This document shows positions 1 to 11,236 of a stretch of 64,000 nt of DNA, in pieces. The DNA comes from Candidatus Methylophosphatis roskildensis (GTDB lineage Bacteria; Pseudomonadota; Gammaproteobacteria; Burkholderiales; Rhodocyclaceae), in contig JADJEV010000001.1 of NCBI GenBank assembly GCA_016708905.1, forward strand, positions 496,001 to 560,000, given 5' to 3'. Every line of letters begins with the position of its first letter. The first letter of the stretch is position 1. The translations under genes and the position numbers were made by a program. Below the pieces are notes generated by a model. The model was not told where the DNA came from. It did no database searches and saw nothing but the letters and a program-made list of their open reading frames with translations.

Positions 1-1
1 T

Positions 2-250
2 AAGCTGGCGGTTCGCCGCGACATCGACCGCAGCAACGATGAAAACAAGGCGACCATGCCCCAGTACTGCGTCCCGGAGGTATCGAAATATGAAAGCGCG
101 TCTTCGACCCGATGGCGTCGTTGCAAATCCTCGCGATACCACTTGGTATCGCTGCGGTTTGCGCCTAGCCCTCGGGCCGAATCCATCGCTTTCATTTTGT
201 TCCGATACCCCCGGGGCGCAGTACTAGCGATCCCATCGCGCCCAACCTAG
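2..250 (+). other. Leader of the propionate operon; possible 3' end of an upstream ORF
   Basis: An open frame runs from the window edge to a TAG at 248-250, so this could be the last ~82 codons of an unseen upstream gene. I do not recognise the translation, and its arginine/serine-rich second half looks non-coding. The stretch holds four copies of the heptamer GGTATCG/CGATACC (described separately) and ends in a strong Shine-Dalgarno sequence, TAGGAGG, just before the mutase start. I favour a regulatory leader over a gene. Confidence 0.25.
79..209. promoter_or_regulatory. Four GGTATCG/CGATACC heptamers ahead of the mutase gene
   Basis: GGTATCG occurs at 79-85 and 145-151, and its reverse complement CGATACC at 134-140 and 203-209. 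The inner two form a perfect 8-bp inverted repeat (133-140 and 145-152) with a 4-base loop. The outer two lie about 50 bases either side in opposite orientation, so the group is nearly symmetric. It could be an operator cluster or an RNA hairpin. No regulator can be named from sequence alone. Confidence 0.4.
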
Positions 251-259
251 GAGGCCACC

Positions 260-2416
<2,157 letters not shown>

Positions 2417-2446
2417 CGCCGCGGCAGATCATCCGGCATATCGCGC

Positions 2447-3451
2447 ATGAACCGCGCCGACTCGCGTCTGACACTGGCACCCGCCGACCAGGCCCTGGTC
2501 GACGGCGTGCTGGCGCGCAATCGGCGTGCGCTCGCCAAGAGCATCACGCTGATCGAGTCGACGCGCTCCGACCACCAGCGGCGCGCGCAGCAGGTGATCA
2601 ACGCGCTGCTGCAGCATACCGGCAACTCGATCCGCATCGGCATTTCCGGCGTGCCCGGGGTCGGCAAGTCGACTTTCATCGAAACCTTCGGCCTGTTCCT
2701 GATCGCCCAGGGAATGCGGGTCGCGGTGCTGGCGGTCGATCCGTCCTCGAGCGTGTCGGGTGGGTCGATCCTCGGCGACAAGACGCGCATGGAAATGCTC
2801 TCGCAGCGACCGGAGGCATTCATCCGGCCTTCGCCGTCGGCCGGCTCGCTGGGCGGCGTGGCCGATCGCACACGCGAAACCCTGCTGCTGTGCGAAGCCT
2901 CGGGCTTCGACGTGGTGATCGTCGAGACGGTCGGCGTCGGTCAGTCGGAAACGGCGGTGGCCGCGATGACCGACATCTTCATGCTGCTGCAACTGCCCAA
3001 TGCCGGCGACGACCTGCAGGCGATCAAGAAGGGCATCGTCGAACTGGCCGATCTCATCGTCATCAACAAGGCCGACCTGGATCCGGAGGCCGCCGCGCTG
3101 GCGCGGGCCCAGTTGAAGAGCGCGCTGTCGATGCTGCGGCATACGACGCCGGGTTGGGAGCCGCCGGTGCTGGTTCTCTCGGCACTCAAGGATGATGGCG
3201 TCGCCTCGTTCTGGGCGGAAGTCACGCGCTTCCGCGATGTCATGAGCGCCAGCGGGGAGTTCATGGCCAAGCGGCGCGGCCAGGCGCTGGCCTGGATGTG
3301 GGAATTGATCGATCGTGGCCTGCGTGCCCGTTTTCGCGGCAACCCGCAGGTGCGGTCCACCTTGCCGACGCTGGTCGAGGCGGTCGCCATGGGCAACACC
3401 ATGCCGACCCTCGCGGCACAGCGTCTGCTGGGAATGTTTGAGGGCAAATAG
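2447..3451 (+). CDS. meaB: Methylmalonyl-CoA mutase-associated GTPase MeaB (ArgK/MMAA family)
   Basis: This G3E-type P-loop GTPase protects and reloads the cobalamin cofactor of methylmalonyl-CoA mutase. The G1 loop GVPGVGKST lies near residues 68-76, followed by the VDPSSSVSGGSILGDKTRM segment, the switch ETVGVGQSE and the guanine-specificity motif NKADL. The length of 334 residues is normal. The start lies 30 bases after the mutase stop codon, so the two are co-transcribed. Older databases call this family ArgK or LAO transport kinase; the operon position supports the mutase chaperone role instead. Confidence 0.95.
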   Translation: MNRADSRLTLAPADQALVDGVLARNRRALAKSITLIESTRSDHQRRAQQVINALLQHTGNSIRIGISGVPGVGKSTFIETFGLFLIAQGMRVAVLAVDPSSSVSGGSILGDKTRMEMLSQRPEAFIRPSPSAGSLGGVADRTRETLLLCEASGFDVVIVETVGVGQSETAVAAMTDIFMLLQLPNAGDDLQAIKKGIVELADLIVINKADLDPEAAALARAQLKSALSMLRHTTPGWEPPVLVLSALKDDGVASFWAEVTRFRDVMSASGEFMAKRRGQALAWMWELIDRGLRARFRGNPQVRSTLPTLVEAVAMGNTMPTLAAQRLLGMFEGK

Positions 3452-3478
3452 CAGAGCAATTCAATAGGGGAGCAGAGC

Positions 3479-5011
<1,533 letters not shown>

Positions 5012-5013
5012 TT

Positions 5014-5107
5014 CGGTGACGGGTGACAAGTGACGAGTGACAGGTAACACGTGGCGGGAATGGCTGGGCTGACGGGTGTGCTCACTCGTCACCGGTCACC
5101 CGCCACC
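5014..5107. repeat. Inverted arrays of the GTGACNN heptad, no gene between
   Basis: Three bases after the pccB stop codon, heptads of GTGAC plus two bases run from 5015 to about 5055, with later units decaying to GTAAC and GTGGC. The inverted complement (CTCAC, GTCAC, GTCAC, GCCAC at 7-base phase) spans 5081-5107. The two 27-base arms match at about 23 positions, so the intercistronic RNA can fold into a long hairpin. It resembles the arrays flanking the four-helix-bundle gene at 20239-20669, and may be an empty derivative of that cassette. Confidence 0.8.
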
Positions 5108-5122
5108 ACAAGGGGAATCAGA

Positions 5123-7123
5123 ATGTTCAAGAAGATACTGATTGCGAATCGGGGCGAGATCGCCTGCCGGGTCATCAAGACCGCGCACAAGATGGGCATC
5201 AAGGCGGTTGCCGTTCATTCCGAAGCCGACAAGGACTCGCTGCACGTGCAACTGGCCGACGAGGCCGTTTGCATCGGCCCGGCCGCGTCGAAGGAGTCGT
5301 ACCTGGTGATCGACAAGATCATCGCCGCCTGCAAGGAGACCGGTGCCGAGGCGGTCCATCCAGGCTACGGTTTCCTGTCGGAGAACGCCGAGTTCTCGCG
5401 CCGCCTGGAAGAAGAAGGGATCAAGTTCATCGGGCCCAAGCATTACTCGGTCGGCAAGATGGGCGACAAGATCGAGTCGAAGAAGCTGGCGCTCGAAGCC
5501 AAGGTCAACACCATCCCGGGGCACAACGAAGCCATTCCCGGCCCGAAACAGGCGGTCGAGATCGCCAAGAGCATCGGTTATCCGGTGATGATCAAGGCCT
5601 CCGCCGGCGGCGGCGGCAAGGGCTTGCGTGTTGCCTTCGACGACAAGGAAGCCTTCGAAGGTTTCACATCCTGCGTCAATGAAGCCAAGAATGCCTTCGG
5701 CGACGACCGCGTCTTCATCGAGAAGTACGTTCTGGAACCGCGCCACATCGAAATCCAGGTGCTGGGCGATTCCTTTGGCAACTACGTGTACCTGAACGAG
5801 CGCGACTGCTCGATCCAGCGCCGTCACCAGAAGGTCATCGAAGAAGCGCCCTCGCCCCTGATCGACCCGGCCACCCGCAAGGCCATGGGCGAGCAGGCGG
5901 TCGCGCTGGCCCGCGCCGTGCAGTACGAGTCGGCCGGGACGGTGGAGTTCGTGGTCGGCGCCGACAAGAGCTTCTACTTCCTGGAGATGAATACTCGCCT
6001 GCAGGTGGAACACCCAGTCACCGAGTTCATCACCGGACTCGATCTGGTGGAGCTGATGATCCGTGTGGCGGCCGGCGAAAAGCTGCCGCTGACCCAGAAC
6101 GAGGTCAAGCTCGACGGCTGGTCGATGGAATGCCGGATCAACGCGGAAGACCCGTTCCGCGGCTTCCTGCCTTCCACCGGCCGTCTGGTGAAGTTCCAGC
6201 CGCCCGACGAGATTCCCGGCCAAGTGCGTGTCGATACCGGCGTTTATGAAGGCGGCGAAATCTCGATGTACTACGACTCGATGATCGCCAAGCTGATCGT
6301 GCACGGCAAGGACCGCACCGAGGCCATCCAGCGCATGCGCGATGCCCTCAATGCCTTCTACATCCGCGGCGTCGGCAGCAACATTCCGTTCCAGGCGGCC
6401 CTGATGCAGCATCCGCGTTTCTGCTCGGGCAACTTCAACACCGGCTTCATTGCAGAGGAATACCCCAAGGGATTCCATGGCGAGGATGTTCCGCACGAGG
6501 ATTTCGGCTTTCTCGCCGCGGTCGCCGCCTGCGGCCGACGCACATACATCGACCGCGCGGTGCAGATCTCCAATCAGGCGCGCGGCATGGGCCGCAAGGT
6601 CGGCGCCGAGTGGACGGTGCTGATCAACCACAAGTACTACCCGCTTACGCTGACCACCATCGACGAGCCCGGGGTGAACGGTTATCAGATCGAGATGGAG
6701 GACAAAAGCTACCGCATCATCTCCGACTGGCGTTTCGGACTGCCGTTATTCACCGGCACCTGCAACGGCGAGCCGATCTGTCTGCAGATCGAACGCATCG
6801 GCCTGGTCTTCCGCATCGCGCATAACGGCGTGATTTGCAAGGCGACCGTGATGACGGCACGCGCCGCCGAACTGCTCGCCCTGATGCCGGAAAAGCTGCC
6901 GCCCGACATGTCCAAGTTCCTGCTCTCGCCGATGCCCGGTCTGCTGCGCGAAGTCGCGGTGGCGGCCGGTCAGGAGGTCAAGGCGGGCGAGAACCTCGCG
7001 GTGATCGAGGCGATGAAGATGGAGAACGTGCTCAAGGCCGAACAGGACTGCACGGTCGACGAAGTGCTCGCCAAGTCGGGCGAAAGCCTCTCGGTGGACC
7101 AGCCCATCCTGCGCTTCAAGTAG
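5123..7123 (+). CDS. pccA: Acetyl/propionyl-CoA carboxylase, alpha chain (biotin carboxylase plus biotin carrier)
   Basis: The protein carboxylates its own biotin with ATP and bicarbonate and delivers the carboxyl to PccB. Order of parts: biotin carboxylase N-domain beginning MFKKILIANRGEIACRVI, the ATP-grasp domain with the glycine-rich loop KASAGGGGKGLR, the C-terminal carboxylase domain, the linker domain, and a biotinyl domain with EAMKMEN whose modified lysine is residue 632. Length is 666 residues. The frame is open further upstream, but the start at 5123 matches the family N-terminus and follows AAGGGG; upstream codons run through the heptad repeat. It is the last operon gene before the terminator. 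Confidence 0.95.
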   Translation: MFKKILIANRGEIACRVIKTAHKMGIKAVAVHSEADKDSLHVQLADEAVCIGPAASKESYLVIDKIIAACKETGAEAVHPGYGFLSENAEFSRRLEEEGIKFIGPKHYSVGKMGDKIESKKLALEAKVNTIPGHNEAIPGPKQAVEIAKSIGYPVMIKASAGGGGKGLRVAFDDKEAFEGFTSCVNEAKNAFGDDRVFIEKYVLEPRHIEIQVLGDSFGNYVYLNERDCSIQRRHQKVIEEAPSPLIDPATRKAMGEQAVALARAVQYESAGTVEFVVGADKSFYFLEMNTRLQVEHPVTEFITGLDLVELMIRVAAGEKLPLTQNEVKLDGWSMECRINAEDPFRGFLPSTGRLVKFQPPDEIPGQVRVDTGVYEGGEISMYYDSMIAKLIVHGKDRTEAIQRMRDALNAFYIRGVGSNIPFQAALMQHPRFCSGNFNTGFIAEEYPKGFHGEDVPHEDFGFLAAVAACGRRTYIDRAVQISNQARGMGRKVGAEWTVLINHKYYPLTLTTIDEPGVNGYQIEMEDKSYRIISDWRFGLPLFTGTCNGEPICLQIERIGLVFRIAHNGVICKATVMTARAAELLALMPEKLPPDMSKFLLSPMPGLLREVAVAAGQEVKAGENLAVIEAMKMENVLKAEQDCTVDEVLAKSGESLSVDQPILRFK

Positions 7124-7147
7124 CCGAAAGTCCGTTGCGCACCGACG

Positions 7148-7179
7148 ACGGCCCGCCTCGCGCGGGCCGTTTGCTTTTC
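7148..7179 (+). terminator. Rho-independent terminator of the propionate operon
   Basis: A perfect 9-bp GC-rich stem (ACGGCCCGC at 7148-7156, GCGGGCCGT at 7162-7170, 5-base loop) is followed by a T-rich run TTTGCTTTT. It lies 25 bases after the pccA stop codon, where an operon end is expected. Confidence 0.9.
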
Positions 7180-7188
7180 TGGCACCGC

Positions 7189-7282
7189 TGCGAGCCGCAT
7201 GGAATGGCGATCTTCAGAGACGCCTCGCCAGGAGCGCCATTTCATGAGGGTGAGCGGCATGCCTACCTGAAGATCGCCATTC
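7189..7282. repeat. Dispersed CATGGAATGGCG repeat, copy 1, closed by a perfect 16-bp inverted repeat
   Basis: CATGGAATGGCGATCT begins at 7198 and recurs at 16550 and 27983. In this copy, bases 7202-7217 are repeated as an exact reverse complement at 7267-7282 (16 of 16), with 49 bases between. It lies between the operon terminator and the next gene. No ORF of note is inside. Confidence 0.7.
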
Positions 7283-7333
7283 GGCGCGGCTTCCGGCAGG
7301 GCGGCGCTTCGGGACGAATTCGCCGCCGCGGAC

Positions 7334-7699
7334 TCAGGCGGCGGCGCGATTCCTGTGCGCCCCCTTCGGCCTCGGATGTACGAACGCCGGGTAGAAGGAT
7401 TGGGCGTCGGCGCGCCAGACGATGGCCCGACCTCGATGCCCGACCCACACGCGGATGGCATCATGGGTCAGTGCTGTGCGTTCGCACTGGTGGGGCAGTT
7501 CGCGACCGTAGCGATGGGTCTCCAGAATATGGCGCTGGCGGCCCTTGTCCCAGATCAGCAGCTCTTCTTCGGTCACGCCGAGGCGCGGGCTGACGCCGTT
7601 GCTCCACTCGGCCACGCAGATGCGGAACCAGTACATCAACTGCGTCTCGCGCCCTTCTCGCGGTTCGACCTCGATTGTTTCGAATACCTCGTCCAGCAT
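7334..7699 (-). CDS. Hypothetical protein, 121 residues
   Basis: I do not recognise a family. The chosen ATG at 7699 has a purine-rich AGGGG six bases upstream; the frame is open further but upstream translation looks random. The protein starts MLDEVFETIEVEPREGRETQ, is rich in acidic residues, tryptophan and arginine, has no signal peptide or membrane segment, and ends in a basic tail. Its composition looks more protein-like than the overlapping plus-strand frame. It could be a small cytosolic protein of unknown role. Confidence 0.45.
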   Translation of the reverse strand: MLDEVFETIEVEPREGRETQLMYWFRICVAEWSNGVSPRLGVTEEELLIWDKGRQRHILETHRYGRELPHQCERTALTHDAIRVWVGHRGRAIVWRADAQSFYPAFVHPRPKGAHRNRAAA

Positions 7700-8218
7700 C
7701 GATTGCCCCTGCAGATCACCAATGTCGTATTTCAAGCTGAACAGCGGGTTCGCGCTGCGGCAAACTACGCCATTGGGCCGGCAATCCGCGCCAAATCCGG
7801 CTCGGCGTGAATTCGGCCACGGCACCACCGGGCATGCGACAGATCCTTGAACGGCTGGATTGGACGAGCGCTCGGCAACAGGACGATTCGCCGGACAAGG
7901 CATCTGTTCCCTGTGACCCGCAAGAGCTGCATGGCGACTCGAAGGACTCGAGTCCACGCAGCGCGCGAACAGTTCGCGCTGCGCAGTCTCGATGATCCGG
8001 GGGTGGTGTCGACCGACAGCATACGACGGCGAAAGAACGAAACAGCGGAGGAGGCCAAGCAGGTTTCCTGTTTTTCTTCCGTCGCACACCATCGGCCGGC
8101 AGAACGAACTTTGCCGAATTCCTGGCGCCGTGAAAATCGGGCAGAAGTCCTAGGCCGCTCGTCTGAGTCGCGGCGACCCGTCGCACGTCGCACGTCGCAC
8201 CTCGCCGCCGGCGCTCGC
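7700..8218. other. 519-base gap with no convincing gene
   Basis: Open frames exist on both strands but all are arginine/serine-rich with no recognisable start region. It may contain decayed coding sequence. The only structure I see is the GTCGCAC heptad array near its right end, at 8168-8207. Confidence 0.5.
8168..8207. repeat. Degenerate 7-bp tandem array (GTCGCAC)
   Basis: Three perfect tandem GTCGCAC units lie at 8180-8200, with diverged GTCGC and CTCGC units on either side at the same 7-base phase. On the opposite strand this reads GCGAC plus two bases, one transition away from the GTGACNN heptad found at 5014 and 20239. It sits about 11 bases after the stop codon of the minus-strand HD-GYP gene. 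Confidence 0.6.
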
Positions 8219-11176
8219 TCAGCCAGCCCGCAGCAAGGCGTCGGCGTCCACCTCGTCGATCTGTTCGGGCCGCAAAAATCTTCTGGCATAGTCGAGGTAG
8301 GTGCCGCTGCGCACGAACAGATCGAACAGGTCCGGATCGATGTGCGCGTTTTGCTTCATGCGCGCCATGATGGCAAGCGATTCGGACAGCGTCTTGCCGC
8401 GCTTGTAAGGCCGATCGACCGCGGTCAGCGCCTCGAAGATGTCGGCGATCGCCATCATGCGCGCGGGCACGCTCAATTGTTCGCGCCTCAGGCGCCTGGG
8501 GTAGCCGGTGCCGTCCATCTTCTCGTGGTGCCCGCCGGCGATTTCCGGCACATTGCGCAGATGCTCCGGAAACGGCAGTCGCGACAGCATGATGATGGTC
8601 TGGGCCATGTGGTCATTGATCTGGAAGCGCTCTTCGGCGGTCAGCGTGCCACGGCCGACCGCCAGGTTGTACAGTTCGCCGCGGTTGTACTTGAGCACCG
8701 GCACGTCGACGCGGAAGCCCCAGGGGTTGTCCGCCGGCATGATGTCCGCGATGCTGCGCTCGACCCGATGCTCGGGCTTGTCGGCCAGCAAGGTCTCGCG
8801 CACCGGCAGCGGCTCGGGCGGTGTGCGCGACTTGCGATCGTGTTCCTCCCAGGAAATGCCGATGCGATCGTCGAGCGTGCGCCACCAGGTGCGCTGCGCG
8901 ATCCGGTGCAGCCTTGCCACGGCCTCGGGATCGAGCGATTCGGCGCCCTGATTGCAGCTCGCGACAAAGCGGAACTCCTCGTCGAGTTCGGCCCAGCGCG
9001 ACCGCAATTCGCCTTCCAGGGCTTTGGCATCGCCACCGCCGGCGATCGCCCGCAGGCACTCGACATGCGCATCGCGTTTCAAGACCTCGATGCGCATGCG
9101 AATCTCGTGGATGCGGTCGTACAGCGTTTCGAGTTTGGTGGCCTTGTCCACCACGTAGTCGGGTGTCGTGACCTTGCCGCAATCATGCAGCCAGGCGGCG
9201 ATGTGCATGGCCTCCCATTGCTCGCCATCGAGATCGAAATCGCGGAACGGGCCGTCGCGCGCCTCGCAGGCGGCGTGGGCGAGCATCTGCGCAAGTTCCG
9301 GCACGCGCTGGCAGTGGCCGCCGGTATAGCGCGACTTGGCGTCGATCGCACCGGCGAGCATTTCGATCAGGGCGGCGAACAGATCCTTCTGGGCCTGCAG
9401 CAGACGGTGCGATTCAATCGACAGTGCCGCGGGGCCGCACAGCGCCTGAATCAATGCCAGCCGCTCGGCCCCGATTTCCTCGGCTGTGCCGGCGACCAGA
9501 CACAGCAGGCCGACCACGTGCCCCTGCCGATTGACCAGCGGCACCGCGACCAGCGTCGCCGCGTCGTCGCCGGCTTCGAGCGCGGCGGCGAACTGCCGGT
9601 GCATCGGGTCGGCACGATCGAGCGCCGCGACCACGGTTTCCCGCCGTTCCAGCGCCCGCACCAGCGCCGGATACGGCGACTGCGCACCGACCTGAATGTC
9701 CGCGAGATCGGCATGTTTGGCGGGTCCGTCGGCACGGCGCAGCGCCGCGGGACGCAGGGTGCGCTCATCGTCCTGCAGCAGGTAGATCAGGCCGGCACGG
9801 GCACCCGAGATGGTCAGCGTCTCGTACAGCAGATGGGCGAGCAGCCGATCGAAATCGCGTTCGCCGGAGAGTGCCGAACCGATATCGATGAAGTTGGCGA
9901 TGGTCGTCTTGAGGGTGCCCATCGAGCCGGCCAGTTCGTCGATCTCGAGCACCCGTGAGCGCACCACGACCGGAGTACGAAAGTCGAACCGGCGAATCGC
10001 CTCGGCCTCCCGAGCCAGCCAGCGCAGGGGCTTGGACACCCGCCGCGCCATCAGCCACACCAGCGGGACGACGATCGCCAGCAATCCGATGGAAATCAGC
10101 AGTTGCTCGCGCAGAATGCGCTGGGCATCGGTCAGCAGTTCGTCGCGCGGTGCCGCCACGGCCAGGTACAGGGGCTGCGCCAGATTGCCCGGCAACGCGG
10201 CGACCAGACCGACCCAGTCGCGCCCGTCCGAGGAAAGCTGAAGTGGGGTACCAAGCTCGCGCGCATTGAAGTGGGTCAACAGGTTGGCGAGCACCGGCGC
10301 ACCGATCTCGTCGAGCCGGGCGAGTCTCACTTCGCCACCCTCCTCACGCACAGCCCGCCCCTGCTCGCGATAGGCGATTACCACGCCGGGTTCGGCGAAC
10401 AGTGCCAACTCGGCCGAAGGCGAAACCCGCTGACTGGCCAAGGCGTGCGCCAGCTCGCTCAGCACCAGATCGGCGCCGACCACCGCTGTGCCGTCGGCGC
10501 CGGCGCGGGCGAAGGTGGTGCCGACCTCGCGCGTGGTGAAGAAGACATAGGGCGCTGTCTGGGACAGCTGCCCCTTGCCGGCGGCTGATTGGTACCACCC
10601 GCGCGTACGCGGATCGAAGCGGTATTCCACGCGCGCGTCGCGGCGCAGCGGGCGCAGATCGCCATCGAAGAACAGGTACACCCCGAGCGGCTCGACGCCC
10701 GGCGCTCGTTCGACCGACTGCACCAGATAACGCGCCTCGGGCGGCGCAGCGAAGCGCTCGCGCAGGGCCACGTCGCGCAGCGGCCGGATCAGGAAGAAAT
10801 CGCCGTTGTCGTAGCCGGCGTAGAGCGCGGAAATTCGGGCGTTCTGCGCCAGCGCCTCGCGCAGCAGGGGAAGGCTGGCCAGCCGATGATCGAGGGACCG
10901 CGCCCGCACCAGGGGCTCGTGTGCCAGCAAGTCGACCAGGGTCTCGATCGGCGCATTCAGCCGGCGCAGGTCCGCGACGGTCTCTCGGCTGATCTGCGCG
11001 AACACCTCGATCGAGACCGACAGCGCGAGCCGGCTGATTTCGCGATGACTGTGCCAGCTCATGAGACCGCCGGAGATCATCGTCAGCGCCGTGAAGATGA
11101 CGGCCACGTGAACATGGAAGCGGTAGCGGCGAGGGACGCCGGGTGTTGCTATGGCGGAAGAGGCGTTCATGGACAT
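8219..11176 (-). CDS. Membrane sensor with dCache, HAMP, GAF and HD-GYP domains (predicted c-di-GMP phosphodiesterase)
   Basis: The predicted inner-membrane protein couples an extracytoplasmic signal to c-di-GMP hydrolysis. Order: TM1 near residues 20-40, a periplasmic dCache-type domain with the family motif FDPRTRGWYQSA, TM2 near 370 (LLISIGLLAIVVPLVWLMA), HAMP, a GAF domain, then HD-GYP. The HD motif HDCGK begins at residue 664 and HHEKMDGTGYP at residue 883. This is far more than the roughly 60 residues usual, so about 150 residues are inserted inside the catalytic domain. Catalytic residues are intact. The ATG at 11176 is preferred; a TTG seven codons upstream is possible. Substrate is inferred from family. 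Confidence 0.85.
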   Translation of the reverse strand: MSMNASSAIATPGVPRRYRFHVHVAVIFTALTMISGGLMSWHSHREISRLALSVSIEVFAQISRETVADLRRLNAPIETLVDLLAHEPLVRARSLDHRLASLPLLREALAQNARISALYAGYDNGDFFLIRPLRDVALRERFAAPPEARYLVQSVERAPGVEPLGVYLFFDGDLRPLRRDARVEYRFDPRTRGWYQSAAGKGQLSQTAPYVFFTTREVGTTFARAGADGTAVVGADLVLSELAHALASQRVSPSAELALFAEPGVVIAYREQGRAVREEGGEVRLARLDEIGAPVLANLLTHFNARELGTPLQLSSDGRDWVGLVAALPGNLAQPLYLAVAAPRDELLTDAQRILREQLLISIGLLAIVVPLVWLMARRVSKPLRWLAREAEAIRRFDFRTPVVVRSRVLEIDELAGSMGTLKTTIANFIDIGSALSGERDFDRLLAHLLYETLTISGARAGLIYLLQDDERTLRPAALRRADGPAKHADLADIQVGAQSPYPALVRALERRETVVAALDRADPMHRQFAAALEAGDDAATLVAVPLVNRQGHVVGLLCLVAGTAEEIGAERLALIQALCGPAALSIESHRLLQAQKDLFAALIEMLAGAIDAKSRYTGGHCQRVPELAQMLAHAACEARDGPFRDFDLDGEQWEAMHIAAWLHDCGKVTTPDYVVDKATKLETLYDRIHEIRMRIEVLKRDAHVECLRAIAGGGDAKALEGELRSRWAELDEEFRFVASCNQGAESLDPEAVARLHRIAQRTWWRTLDDRIGISWEEHDRKSRTPPEPLPVRETLLADKPEHRVERSIADIMPADNPWGFRVDVPVLKYNRGELYNLAVGRGTLTAEERFQINDHMAQTIIMLSRLPFPEHLRNVPEIAGGHHEKMDGTGYPRRLRREQLSVPARMMAIADIFEALTAVDRPYKRGKTLSESLAIMARMKQNAHIDPDLFDLFVRSGTYLDYARRFLRPEQIDEVDADALLRAG

Positions 11177-11236
11177 CGGCTCCGGCTCCGCCCGCAAGTG
11201 GGGCGTCCGGGGATTATGCCAAACGCCGAGCCGGAT

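Noticed and set aside
7355..7810. 151-codon plus-strand ORF opposite the hypothetical gene
   Set aside because: Composition less protein-like and no Shine-Dalgarno; minus-strand frame preferred, though neither is certain.
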